DNA from: Actinomyces sp. ZJ308
Lineage (GTDB): Bacteria > Actinomycetota > Actinomycetes > Actinomycetales > Actinomycetaceae
Direction of reading: 5' to 3'
Assembly: GCF_011752065.1 (NCBI RefSeq)
Contig: NZ_JAAIJY010000012.1
Coordinates: 36,068 to 100,067 of the forward strand
Length of the DNA stretch: 64,000 nucleotides
The position numbers and the translations under genes were made by a program. The notes beneath the pieces are model-generated. The model was given only the letters and a program-made list of their open reading frames with translations, was not told where the DNA came from and searched no databases. Below, piece after piece: positions 7,644 to 15,866 of the stretch (within the stretch, counting starts at the first letter, position 1; each line of letters begins with the position of its first letter).

Positions 7644-9383
7644 TCAGGCGGCGATCCCCAGGACACCGCGCAGGTCGGCCTTGATGGCCTCCAGACGCTC
7701 AGCCGCCGCCTCGCGAACCTCGGCCACCGGTGCGTCACCCACCGGCAGGATCACCTCGCAGTAGCACTTGAGCTTGGGCTCAGTCCCGGAAGGACGCACG
7801 ACGACCCGGTCGTCCGAGGCCGTCACCCACACCAGCCCGTTCGTGGGAGGCAGTGTGCCGCCATTGCCGTCCGAGACGCCGTCGAGCAGGTCCACCGTCG
7901 TGGTGACCGGGGAGCCGGCGAGCTTGGCCGGGGCCCCGCCCGAACGCAGGCGCTCCATGGTCGCGGTGATGATGCCGAGGTCCTCGACCCGCATACTCAA
8001 CGGACTCGTGGCGTGCAGGCCGTGCTCACGAGCCAGCCGGTCGAGCAGGTCCTGCAGTGTTCGCCCCTGCTGCTTGAGCACGGAGGTCAGTACCGCCAGC
8101 CTCACCGAGGCGGAGATGCCGTCCTTGTCCCGCACCGCGGCAGGATCCACGCAGTAACCCAGCGCCTCCTCGTAGCCGAAGACCAGACCCGGCTCCCGGC
8201 TGATCCACTTGAATCCCGTCAGCGTGCGGCGGAACCCCAGTCCGTGGGACTGGGCGATCCGGCGCAGCAGCCGCGAGGAGACCACGGAGCAGGCCAGGAC
8301 CCCGTTGCCGGCGAACGCGGCCAGCTCGGCGGCCTGCTCACCCAGGAGCGCACCGACCTCGTCTCCGGTCAGCTGGCGCCAGCCGCTGGGAGCGTCCTCG
8401 TCCGGGACGGCGGCCGAGCAGCGGTCAGCATCAGGGTCGTTGGCGATCACCAGGTCCGCCTCGACCTCTCGCGCCTTGTCCAGCGCCAGGTCCAGGGCCC
8501 CGGGCTCCTCCGGGTTGGGGAATGCCACCGTCGGGAAGTCGGGATCGGGATCGAACTGCTCGGCCACCTCGACGACGTCGGTGAACCCGACCCGGGCAAG
8601 CACCTCACGGCAGGTGGCTCCGCCCACGCCGTGCATCGCCGTCAGTACGATCCGCACCGGGGCGGGGGCCTTCATCCGGGCCGCCTGCGCGGCCCGCTCG
8701 ACGTACTCCTCGCGGATGGCCGGATCGGCCGTCTCCCAGCCCGACTGCGGGCGGGGCACGGACGTCACCGGCCCGACGGCGTCGATCGCCGACGCGATCT
8801 GAGCATCATAGGGAGGGACGATCTGAGCGCCCTGGCCCCAGTCGGTCACTGCCCGTCCACCCAGGTAGACCTTGTATCCGTTGTCCTGGGGAGGGTTGTG
8901 CGAGGCGGTCACCATGACGCCGGCGTCGGCCTCCAGGCGCCGCAGCGCGAAGGCGAGGACCGGAGTGGGACAGTGCGACTCGAAGAGGATGGCCCGCCCA
9001 CCCGCACCCGTGACCACCGCGGCCGTGTCGCGGGCGAACTGCTCGGAGTTGTGACGGGCGTCGTAACCGATGACGACGCTGAAACCCTCGCCAAGACGGT
9101 CCCTGAGATAAGCGGACAGACCCGCGGCGGCCCGAATGACGACGACCCGGTTCATCCGGTTGGGGCCGCCGCCCAGGCGGCCGCGCAAGCCGGCCGTACC
9201 GAAGGCCAGCGTGCCGCTGAAGGCGTCACCGAGGGCCGCCCGAGCGACCTCAGCCCGCTCGCCCTGAGAGCGGGCAGCAGCCAGGAGCTCAGTGAGCTCG
9301 GCGCGGGTGACAGGATCCGGATCGTCCTGTATCCAGGCGTTCACGGCAGCGTCGTCGTATACGTCTACGGGGCCTCGGGTCAT
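7644..9383 (-). CDS. phosphoglucomutase/phosphomannomutase family protein
   Basis: 579 residues, the alpha-D-phosphohexomutase superfamily in its long (PGM2/PmmB-like) form. Visible motifs are FGTAGLRGRLGGGPNRMN (about 50-68), the phosphoserine loop VTASHNPPQDNGYKVYLGG, the Mg-binding loop NDPDADRC, the sugar loop GYEEALGY and the phosphate-binding RPSGTEPKLK near the C-terminus. It interconverts hexose-1- and hexose-6-phosphates. The ATG at 9383 is preferred over GTG-type starts 24 codons upstream because TACCGT precedes it by 7 nt and the family does not carry the upstream residues. It converges on the AraC-type gene. Confidence 0.92.
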   Translation of the reverse strand: MTRGPVDVYDDAAVNAWIQDDPDPVTRAELTELLAAARSQGERAEVARAALGDAFSGTLAFGTAGLRGRLGGGPNRMNRVVVIRAAAGLSAYLRDRLGEGFSVVIGYDARHNSEQFARDTAAVVTGAGGRAILFESHCPTPVLAFALRRLEADAGVMVTASHNPPQDNGYKVYLGGRAVTDWGQGAQIVPPYDAQIASAIDAVGPVTSVPRPQSGWETADPAIREEYVERAAQAARMKAPAPVRIVLTAMHGVGGATCREVLARVGFTDVVEVAEQFDPDPDFPTVAFPNPEEPGALDLALDKAREVEADLVIANDPDADRCSAAVPDEDAPSGWRQLTGDEVGALLGEQAAELAAFAGNGVLACSVVSSRLLRRIAQSHGLGFRRTLTGFKWISREPGLVFGYEEALGYCVDPAAVRDKDGISASVRLAVLTSVLKQQGRTLQDLLDRLAREHGLHATSPLSMRVEDLGIITATMERLRSGGAPAKLAGSPVTTTVDLLDGVSDGNGGTLPPTNGLVWVTASDDRVVVRPSGTEPKLKCYCEVILPVGDAPVAEVREAAAERLEAIKADLRGVLGIAA

Positions 9384-9643
9384 ATCCGTGACGGTACCGC
9401 GACAAAAGTGCCGAAAGCGTTCATAATGACTCTCCTCACGGGTGTTTCCAGACACAAGGAGAATCGTGTCAACGAAGCCTCAGGTCACACGTAGAATAAG
9501 TGTTTCCAAACTAAATTCAGTTTATAATTCGATTCTTTTCTAGACGTCCAGGACATCTGATGACACGGCGGAATTTAACGGTGGAATCGGTTGGACCGCA
9601 ACGAGACGTCATTGGAGCACCTCGCCTCCAGTAGCCTCGGATC
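9384..9643. other. intergenic region between phosphohexomutase and dapE, with an AT-rich core
   Basis: 260 bp between divergent genes. The middle (about 9480-9550) is strikingly AT-rich against its surroundings. It holds two copies of GTGTTTCCA (9442-9450 and 9500-9508) and an imperfect palindrome AAACTAAATTCAGTTT (9508-9523). The -10-like TAGCCT at 9632-9637 sits 6 nt before dapE. No small gene is visible. Confidence 0.55.
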
Positions 9644-10891
9644 ATGACCTCCTCGACGACGTCCTCGGCCTCGCCGGATCCTGCTCCGAGTCGCTCCTCC
9701 ACCGTCACCCTGCCCCCGCTGACGGGGCCGGGTGCAGCGAGCCCCGCCGAGCTGACCCTGGCCCTGGTGAGCACCCGCAGCGTCTCCGGCACCGAGGCCC
9801 CGCTGGCCGACGCCGTCGAGGCGGCTCTGGACGAGCTGGAGCACCTGGAGGTCCTGCGCCACGGCAACACCATCGTCGCCCGCACCCACCTGGGTCGCCC
9901 CGAGCGGGTCGTCATCGCCGGTCACCTCGACACGGTCCCCGTCTCCCTGCGCACCGACAACGTTCCCGGGCGCCTCGAGCGCCGCGAGGGCGCCGAGGTC
10001 ATCTGGGGGCGCGGCAGCGTCGACATGAAGGGCGGGGCGGCCGTCGCCCTCCACCTGGCCGCCACGCTGAGCGCGCCGCGCCGCGACGTCACCTGGGTCT
10101 TCTACGACAACGAGGAGGTCACCAGCGACCTCAACGGCCTGGGGCTGACGCTCCAGGCGCACCCCGACTGGCTGGAGGCCGACTTCGCCGTCCTGGGTGA
10201 GCCCACCGGCGCCCAGATCGAGGGCGGCTGCAACGGCACCCTGCGCGTCTACCTCACCGTCCACGGCACGGCCGCCCACTCCGGGCGCGCCTGGCGCGGC
10301 GTCAACGCCGTCCACGCCGCCGCCCCCATCATCGATCGCGCCGCCAGCGCGCCGGTGCGCGAGGTCGAGGTCGAGGGGCTGACCTACCGGGAGAGCCTCT
10401 CGGTGGTGACCATCGAGGCCGGCGTCGCCACCAACACGGTCCCCGACCGCTGCCGCATCGGTGTCAACTACCGCTTCGCCCCCGACCTGAGCGCCGAGCA
10501 GGCCCTCGCCCGTGCCCTGCGCATCCTGGCCGGGCTGCCCGCCGACGGCGTCGACCCGGCCGGCGAGACGGGCCGCACGGGTGACACGGGGCTGCCCGTC
10601 ATCACCGCGGGGACCGGGAGGGTCGACGTCGTCGTCGACGATCTCTCACCTGCGGCCCGTCCCGGCCTGGACTCGCCGCTGGCCGCCGAGCTCGTCGCAG
10701 CCGTGCGGGCCCGTGGGGGAGGGGTCGGCCCCAAGTACGGGTGGACCGACGTCGCCCGCTTCTCCGCGGCCGGGGTCCCCGCGGTCAACCTCGGCCCCGG
10801 TGACCCGATGCTCTGCCACACCGACGACGAGCACTGCCCGGTCGAGCAGATCGACGCCGTCACCTCCATCCTGCGCGACTGGCTGGCCTGA
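9644..10891 (+). CDS. dapE: succinyl-diaminopimelate desuccinylase
   Basis: 415 residues, M20 family. It hydrolyses N-succinyl-LL-diaminopimelate to LL-DAP and succinate for lysine and peptidoglycan synthesis. Dinuclear zinc ligands are visible: GHLDTVP (about residue 93), the bridging Asp of GRGSVDMKGG, NEEV (catalytic Glu-Glu pair) and the late LGPGDPMLCHTDDE His. The HGTAAHSGRAWRG lid/dimerisation motif is present. The actinobacterial form carries a ~30-residue Ser/Pro-rich N-terminal extension; if translation starts at the ATG this is real, otherwise it could start later. It resembles the actinobacterial DapE (M. tuberculosis Rv1202). Confidence 0.9.
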   Translation: MTSSTTSSASPDPAPSRSSTVTLPPLTGPGAASPAELTLALVSTRSVSGTEAPLADAVEAALDELEHLEVLRHGNTIVARTHLGRPERVVIAGHLDTVPVSLRTDNVPGRLERREGAEVIWGRGSVDMKGGAAVALHLAATLSAPRRDVTWVFYDNEEVTSDLNGLGLTLQAHPDWLEADFAVLGEPTGAQIEGGCNGTLRVYLTVHGTAAHSGRAWRGVNAVHAAAPIIDRAASAPVREVEVEGLTYRESLSVVTIEAGVATNTVPDRCRIGVNYRFAPDLSAEQALARALRILAGLPADGVDPAGETGRTGDTGLPVITAGTGRVDVVVDDLSPAARPGLDSPLAAELVAAVRARGGGVGPKYGWTDVARFSAAGVPAVNLGPGDPMLCHTDDEHCPVEQIDAVTSILRDWLA

Positions 10892-11001
10892 GCCGGCTCC
10901 TGCTCGCACTCACCTCACACTCACCGCCCCGTACTCACCGCCCGCCACTCCCGCGGGCCGGTCTCTTCTCCCTCACGGCCGGTTTAAGGGATCATGGCCG
11001 C

Positions 11002-11757
11002 ATGAGTACACGCGAGTCCTACCGCAAGGGACCAGTGGTGCTGCGCGGCACCCAGATCCCCACCCAGACCACCGACGCGCGCCTGCTGAGCAGCGCCGCC
11101 GACGCCGACTGGCTCCACGCCGACCCGTGGCGAGTCATGCGCATCCAGGCCGAGTTCGTTGAGGGCTTCGGCGCCCTGGCCGAGCTGGGACCGGCCATCA
11201 GCGTCTTCGGCTCGGCCCGTACCCGGCCCGAGGACCCCACCTACCAGGTGGCGCAGGAGGTCGGGGCCGGGCTGGCCCGCGCCGGCTACGCCGTCATCAC
11301 CGGCGGCGGCCCGGGCATGATGGAGGCCGCCAACCGCGGCTGCCACGAGGCCGGCGGAACCTCGGTGGGGCTCGGCATCGAGCTGCCCCACGAGCAGGGC
11401 ATGAACGACTACGTCGACCTCGGGGTCAACTTCCGCTACTTCTTCGCCCGCAAGACCATGTTCGTCAAGTACTCCGACGGCTTCGTCGTCATGCCCGGCG
11501 GCATGGGCACCCTCGACGAGCTCTTCGAGGCCCTCACCCTGGTCCAGACCCAGAAGATCTCCTCCTTCCCCATCGCGCTGGTGGACGGCGGATACTGGGG
11601 CGGGCTGCTCGAGTGGGTGCGCACCACCATGATCGAGCGGGGCATGATCTCGCCAAGGGACCCTGACCTGCTGCACGTCGTCGACGGCGCCGAGGAGGCC
11701 GTGAGCTACGTGGTGGGCGCCGCCCGCCGACTGCGTAACGGGCAGGACAGGGCGTGA
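11002..11757 (+). CDS. TIGR00730/LOG family Rossmann-fold protein (nucleotide phosphoribohydrolase type)
   Basis: 251 residues with the two LOG hallmarks, GGGPGMMEAANRG (about residues 99-111) and PGGMGTLDELFE (about 165-176). The family cleaves N6-modified AMP or other nucleoside monophosphates to base and ribose-5-phosphate; in mycobacteria a member acts as a cytokinin-activating enzyme. A GATCAT hexamer ends 6 nt before the ATG. The position after dapE matches the Rv1202-Rv1205 neighbourhood of M. tuberculosis. The precise substrate is not deducible. Confidence 0.9.
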   Translation: MSTRESYRKGPVVLRGTQIPTQTTDARLLSSAADADWLHADPWRVMRIQAEFVEGFGALAELGPAISVFGSARTRPEDPTYQVAQEVGAGLARAGYAVITGGGPGMMEAANRGCHEAGGTSVGLGIELPHEQGMNDYVDLGVNFRYFFARKTMFVKYSDGFVVMPGGMGTLDELFEALTLVQTQKISSFPIALVDGGYWGGLLEWVRTTMIERGMISPRDPDLLHVVDGAEEAVSYVVGAARRLRNGQDRA

Positions 11758-11862
11758 ATCGCGTCATGGCAGACGCATCCTCGAACGTTGCACCTTGAAT
11801 GTCGTAGAATATGACAGGTCGCGCGGCGATGTGCCCGCGCAGCACTGACGAAAGGTGAGCAC

Positions 11863-12030
11863 ATGGCTGCCATGAAGCCCCGGACCGGAGACGGCCCTCT
11901 CGAAGTCGTCAAGGAAGGCCGCGCCATCATCATGCGGGTTCCGCTTGAAGGCGGCGGTCGGCTCGTCCTCGAGATCACGGCCGACGAGGTCAAGGAGCTT
12001 GGAGAGGCCCTGGCCAACGCCAAGATCTGA
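11863..12030 (+). CDS. DUF3117 small conserved actinobacterial protein
   Basis: 55 residues, shorter than common ORF cut-offs. The translation starts MAAMKPRTGDGPLEVVKEG and continues IIMRVPLEGGGRLVLEITADE, matching the DUF3117 family conserved across Actinobacteria (Rv1211 in M. tuberculosis). The predicted fold is a small beta-rich domain; its function is unknown. A ribosome site AAAGGTGAG lies 4-12 nt upstream, and a -10-like TAGAAT (11805-11810) precedes it. A strong hairpin follows at 12117-12150. It is transcribed as a single gene. Confidence 0.93.
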   Translation: MAAMKPRTGDGPLEVVKEGRAIIMRVPLEGGGRLVLEITADEVKELGEALANAKI

Positions 12031-12116
12031 TCGATCCAGGCGGTCTGGGTACGAATCGGCCCACTCGGTCCTCGGCGTCGAGGAACCAGCGGCCGGGCCA
12101 TCCAGCCTACGAAGAG

Positions 12117-12150
12117 AGGGTCGGACCCACGACGGGTCCGACCCTTCTTC
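12117..12150. terminator. bidirectional terminator between DUF3117 and O-methyltransferase
   Basis: Perfect 11-bp stem GGGTCGGACCC / GGGTCCGACCC (12118-12128 / 12134-12144), loop ACGAC, extended by an A-T pair. The right flank is TTCTTCTCT on the plus strand and the left flank is purine-rich, so it can end both converging genes. Confidence 0.85.
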
Positions 12151-12189
12151 TCTGCGCTGCCCTCCCTGTCCGGTCTGATGGTGCGCGAC

Positions 12190-12825
12190 TCAGGTCTGGC
12201 GCACGGAGACGAGCAGGCCGTCGCCGACCGGCAGCAGCGTCGTCAGCAGTGCCCGGGAGGCGCGCAGCGCCTTGCCGAGCTCGCGAGCGGCCACCGTGGT
12301 GACGTCGCGGCGGGCCGGGTCGGCCACATGGTCGTTCCACAGGGCCCGAGTGACGGCCAGCACCCCGCCGCGACGCAGCATCCGCAACGCGTTGGAGGCC
12401 AGGAGGATCGCCTCCTCCGGGGCGACGTCGAGCACCACCATGTCGTAGGAGCGCGCGGCCATCCGGGGCATGACGTCGGAGGCCCGACCCTGGATGATGC
12501 GGGTGCGCGACGAGGGGTAGCCGGCGCCGTCGAAGGCGCGGCGGGCCTCGCGCTGGAGCTCGGGCTCGACGTCGATCGTCGTGAGGACCCCGTCGGAACC
12601 CATACCGCCGAGCAGCCACAGGCCCGAGACGCCGGTGCCGGTGCCCACCTCGGCCACGGACTTGGCGCCCACCGAGGCGGCCAGCATCCGCAGCGCCGCA
12701 CCGGTCCCCGAGGACACCGGGGTGATGCCGAGCTCAAGGCCGCGTATACGGGCCTGGGCGGTGGCCTCGTCCTCCGCGGTGAAGTCCTCCGTGTAGGACC
12801 AGCTCAGCGTCTTGTCCGCACTCAC
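12190..12825 (-). CDS. SAM-dependent O-methyltransferase
   Basis: 211 residues, class I catechol/caffeoyl-CoA O-methyltransferase type (MT_3). Motif I is VAEVGTGTGVSGLWLL (about residues 53-68); TTIDVEPELQREARRAF follows as the acidic SAM-ribose motif, and the metal-binding Asp lies in YDMVVLDVAPEE. The GTG at 12825 is chosen because GAAAGG lies 6-7 nt before it; longer upstream frames would run into the tatB promoter. It is the likely counterpart of M. tuberculosis Rv1220c. Divergent from tatB. Confidence 0.88.
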   Translation of the reverse strand: MSADKTLSWSYTEDFTAEDEATAQARIRGLELGITPVSSGTGAALRMLAASVGAKSVAEVGTGTGVSGLWLLGGMGSDGVLTTIDVEPELQREARRAFDGAGYPSSRTRIIQGRASDVMPRMAARSYDMVVLDVAPEEAILLASNALRMLRRGGVLAVTRALWNDHVADPARRDVTTVAARELGKALRASRALLTTLLPVGDGLLVSVRQT

Positions 12826-12972
12826 TGTGAGCCTTTCTTCTGCTGCGGGGCGCCAGGCGCGGCCCCTCGATCCACATTGTTCCAGGTGTTCGGCCAGATG
12901 GGGGGAAGGGCGGGCACCCGGGTGAGTCCGCCGGTAGGCGAACTGAGACGCAGCCGGTACGGGGGGACTCCC

Positions 12973-12985
12973 TATACTGAGCGAC
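12973..12985 (+). promoter_or_regulatory. -10 element giving leaderless tatB
   Basis: TATACT (12973-12978) followed by exactly 7 nt and the GTG at 12986. The -35 region is weak and the start has no Shine-Dalgarno sequence, so the mRNA probably begins at or next to the start codon. Confidence 0.6.
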
Positions 12986-13975
12986 GTGTTCGGCATTTCT
13001 GGATCTGAGTTCCTCGTCATCGTCCTGGTGGCGGTGATCGTGGTCGGGCCGCAGCGCTTGCCCGAGTACACCCGCAAGCTCACGCAGCTGGTGCGTCAGC
13101 TCAGGGTGTTCCTGGACAACGCGCGCAGCCAGATCGCCGAGGAGGTCGGCCCCGAGATGGCCGACCTGGACCTGTCCAGCCTCGACCCGCGCCAGTACGA
13201 CCCGCGCAAGATCGTGCGCGACGCCCTGGGTGAGGACATCGACGCCATCCGGGACGACCTCGCTCACCCCTTCCGGTCCGTCGGCTCGGCCGCCAAGGAG
13301 ATCTCCGACGACGCCGCCAAGGCCGTCAACGACGTCGTCAAGCAGGACCGGGCCAACTCACTGAGCAAGCAGATCGAGGCCAAGCGGGCCGAGCAGCTCG
13401 CTGAGAGGGACACCGCGAAGGACACGTCCGACGACGCTGAGAGGGATGGCAGGGAGACGGTGCAGGCGGGAACGCCTGAGGACAGCGCCTCTGCCGAGCC
13501 TCAGGACGTACCGGAGGGCGGCCACGTCGATGACGTGACCGAGGCCGTTGAGAGCACTGAGACGTCTGGGAGCGAAGACTCCGAAGACTCTGCCCCGCCG
13601 CAGGGCGTGCTCGAAAAGACGGACAGCGCCGAGACCGAGGCTGAGCCCGAGCCGGCTGAGCCCGCAGATCAGGCAGGGGCTCAGACTGAGCCGGAGGCCG
13701 TCGAGGATGAGCAGCCGGAGCCGGCCGAGCAGTCACACCCCGGTGAGCAACCGGCCGAGCCGGAGACCGCACCCGAGTCCGTGGACGTCCCGGTGAAGGT
13801 CCCGGCGAGCCTCGCCGAGCCGAGTACCGATCCCGAGCAGCCGGAGGAGGCCCCCGAGGCGGCCGACGATCACGCCGACCGGGTGCGTCCGCTCTCCCCG
13901 CGTGACATCGTGCGCGCCGCCAACGCCGCCGCTCGCACCCGTGCCGAGGCCGCGCGCGTCGCCGTCGACTTCTAA
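12986..13975 (+). CDS. tatB: Sec-independent protein translocase TatB, long acidic form
   Basis: 329 residues. The N-terminus MFGISGSEFLVIVLVAVIVVGPQRLPEY is the single membrane helix, Gly-Pro hinge and start of the amphipathic helix of TatB, which with TatC forms the receptor for twin-arginine signal peptides. Residues ~135-300 are a very long low-complexity Glu/Pro/Asp/Ala tail with repeated EPAE and QPE units, which makes the protein roughly twice the usual size. The GTG start is leaderless. It precedes mrp convergently, as in M. tuberculosis (Rv1224 near Rv1229c), and two putative Tat lipoproteins occur in the same window. Confidence 0.9.
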   Translation: MFGISGSEFLVIVLVAVIVVGPQRLPEYTRKLTQLVRQLRVFLDNARSQIAEEVGPEMADLDLSSLDPRQYDPRKIVRDALGEDIDAIRDDLAHPFRSVGSAAKEISDDAAKAVNDVVKQDRANSLSKQIEAKRAEQLAERDTAKDTSDDAERDGRETVQAGTPEDSASAEPQDVPEGGHVDDVTEAVESTETSGSEDSEDSAPPQGVLEKTDSAETEAEPEPAEPADQAGAQTEPEAVEDEQPEPAEQSHPGEQPAEPETAPESVDVPVKVPASLAEPSTDPEQPEEAPEAADDHADRVRPLSPRDIVRAANAAARTRAEAARVAVDF

Positions 13976-13996
13976 CCCACCGAGCCGGTCAGAATT

Positions 13997-14031
13997 CGCG
14001 TAGCCGGACGGAAAAACAGTCCGGCTACGCG
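13997..14031. terminator. hairpin between tatB and mrp
   Basis: Perfect 13-bp inverted repeat CGCGTAGCCGGAC / GTCCGGCTACGCG with the loop GGAAAAACA, placed between convergent genes. No long U tract on either side. Confidence 0.75.
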
Positions 14032-14060
14032 AGGAATGTCGGTCTCGACGAGAAATCAGA

Positions 14061-15203
14061 TCACGCCGGGGTGACTCCCAGGCTCTTGCCGGCCAGGCCG
14101 CGGGCGCGGTGCGTCAGGCGCTGGGCGACGGCGGACAGCTCCAGGGCCGCGGGGGCGTCGGCGGCGGGCCTGCCGTCATCGGCGACGGTGGCGGGGTGCC
14201 CGGTGTCGGAGCCCTCACGCAGGCGGATGTCCAGGGGGAGCTGGGCCAGCAGCGGCACTTCGTAGCCGAGGGTCTCGCTCAGGGAGGCGCTGACGATCGT
14301 GCCCCCGCCGGAGCCGAAGATCTCCAGGCGCGAGCCGTCGGGCTGGGTCATGTAGGACATGTTCTCGATGACACCGACCACCCTCTGGTGGGTCTGGGCG
14401 GCGATGAGGCCGGTGCGCTCGGCCACCTCGGCGGCGGCCGTCTGCGGGGTGGTGACCACGAGGATCTCCGCATTGGGCAGCAGCTGGGCCACCGAGATGG
14501 TCACGTCACCGGTCCCGGGCGGCAGGTCCAGCAGGAGAACGTCCAGATCGCCCCAGAAGACGTCGGAGAGGAACTGCTGGACGGCACGGTGCAGCATGGG
14601 GCCGCGCCAGACCACCGGCTGCTTGTCCTCGACGAACATGCCGATCGAGATGACCTTCACCCCGTGGGCCACGGGCGGCACGATCATGCCGTCGAGCTGG
14701 GTGGGGACCCGGTCCACGCCCAGCATGCGCGGGATGGAGAAGCCGTAGATGTCGGCGTCGACGACGCCCACGCTCAGGCCCTGGGCGGCCATGGCGGCCG
14801 CCAGGTTCGCCGTCACCGAGGACTTGCCGACCCCGCCCTTGCCGGAGGTGACGGCGTAGACCCGAGTGAGGTTGCCCGGCTGGGTGAAGGGGACCACCGG
14901 CTCGGCGGCCCCTCCGCGCAGGCGGCGGCGCAGCTCGGCCTTCTGCTCGTCGTTCATGACCCCCAGGCTCACCTCGACCCCGGTGACGCCCTCGACGGAG
15001 CCGACCTCCCGCTGGGTGTCGGCGGTGATCGTGTCCTTCAGGGGACACCCGGCCACGGTCAGCAGCACCTCGACGCTGACCACGCCGTCCTCGGCGATGT
15101 CAACGGAGGAGACCATTCCCAGGTCGGTGACGGGGCGGCGCAGCTCGGGGTCGATGACCCTGTCCAGCGCCTCCATGACGGCGTCATGAGTCGGTAGCGG
15201 CAT
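14061..15203 (-). CDS. mrp: Mrp/ApbC-type P-loop ATPase, iron-sulfur cluster carrier
   Basis: 380 residues. Residues 1-90 are a MIP18/DUF59 domain (THDAVMEALDRVIDPELRRPV and TVAGCPLKDTI), and residues ~110-350 are the Mrp ATPase with the deviant Walker A SGKGGVGKSS, VDADIYGFSIPRMLG and DLPPGTGDVTISV. In bacteria and archaea Mrp/ApbC transfers Fe-S clusters to apoproteins. The C-terminal CxxC used by many members is not seen. TAGGAT ends 6 nt before the ATG, so the transcript is probably leaderless. Counterpart of Rv1229c. Confidence 0.93.
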   Translation of the reverse strand: MPLPTHDAVMEALDRVIDPELRRPVTDLGMVSSVDIAEDGVVSVEVLLTVAGCPLKDTITADTQREVGSVEGVTGVEVSLGVMNDEQKAELRRRLRGGAAEPVVPFTQPGNLTRVYAVTSGKGGVGKSSVTANLAAAMAAQGLSVGVVDADIYGFSIPRMLGVDRVPTQLDGMIVPPVAHGVKVISIGMFVEDKQPVVWRGPMLHRAVQQFLSDVFWGDLDVLLLDLPPGTGDVTISVAQLLPNAEILVVTTPQTAAAEVAERTGLIAAQTHQRVVGVIENMSYMTQPDGSRLEIFGSGGGTIVSASLSETLGYEVPLLAQLPLDIRLREGSDTGHPATVADDGRPAADAPAALELSAVAQRLTHRARGLAGKSLGVTPA

Positions 15204-15275
15204 GGCCCCATCCTAGAGGCGGCGCTTGGCGCCTCAACAGGTGGCACGTCCCACGTGAGGCCGGGCGGGCCGCGC

Positions 15276-15866
15276 TCAGTGCGAGGCGTGCTGACCGGGC
15301 TGGGCACCGGGATCGTCGTCGGCGCCCTCCTGGAACTCCGCGATCTCGGTGATCTCCTCGCGGGTGAGGCGCTCCTCGGCGAGGATCTCGCTGAGCATGT
15401 CGCGCAGTTCGCTGCGCACGAAGTCGCGGGTGGCGACGTCGTTCATGGCCAGGCGCAGGGCGGCGATCTCCCGGGTGAGGAACTCGGTGTCCTCCAGGTT
15501 GCGCTGGGCGCGCTGGCGGTCTTGCTCGGCGGTGACGCGGTCGCGGTCGTCCTGGCGGTTCTGGGCCAGCATGATGAGGGGGGCCGAGTAGGAGGCCTGG
15601 GTGGAGAAGGCCAGGTTGAGCAGGATGAAGGGGTAGGGGTCCCAGGCGGCCTTCTCGCCCTGCGTCTTGGCCAGCAGGAGGTTCGCGACGATCCACACGA
15701 AGACGAAGATCGACATGTAGAGCACGAACTGGGGCGATCCCATGAAGCGGGCGGTCGCCTCGGCGAAGCGCCCGAATCCGTCCGAGCGGGAGGCCCGTGC
15801 CGGATGGGTTCTGCGCAGCCACCGCAAGCGGTTGTCGGGCAAGGGCTGGTCGAGCTGGTCAGGCAT
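15276..15866 (-). CDS. DUF1003 membrane protein
   Basis: 196 residues. Two hydrophobic helices (about residues 45-65 and 80-100) carry the DUF1003 core FVLYMSIFVFVWIVANLLL and DPYPFILLNLAFSTQASYSAPLI, followed by a Gln/Arg/Glu-rich soluble tail that probably forms a coiled coil. Function unknown. The start ATG overlaps the upstream gene's end by 8 nt, so the two are co-translated. That partner is a soluble MgtE-N/CBS protein, which suggests a joint role at the membrane. Confidence 0.85.
   Translation of the reverse strand: MPDQLDQPLPDNRLRWLRRTHPARASRSDGFGRFAEATARFMGSPQFVLYMSIFVFVWIVANLLLAKTQGEKAAWDPYPFILLNLAFSTQASYSAPLIMLAQNRQDDRDRVTAEQDRQRAQRNLEDTEFLTREIAALRLAMNDVATRDFVRSELRDMLSEILAEERLTREEITEIAEFQEGADDDPGAQPGQHASH

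Noticed and set aside
10892..11001. CTCACC-rich stretch between dapE and the LOG gene as a repeat array
   Set aside because: The units are irregular and few; it looks like low-complexity intergenic DNA.
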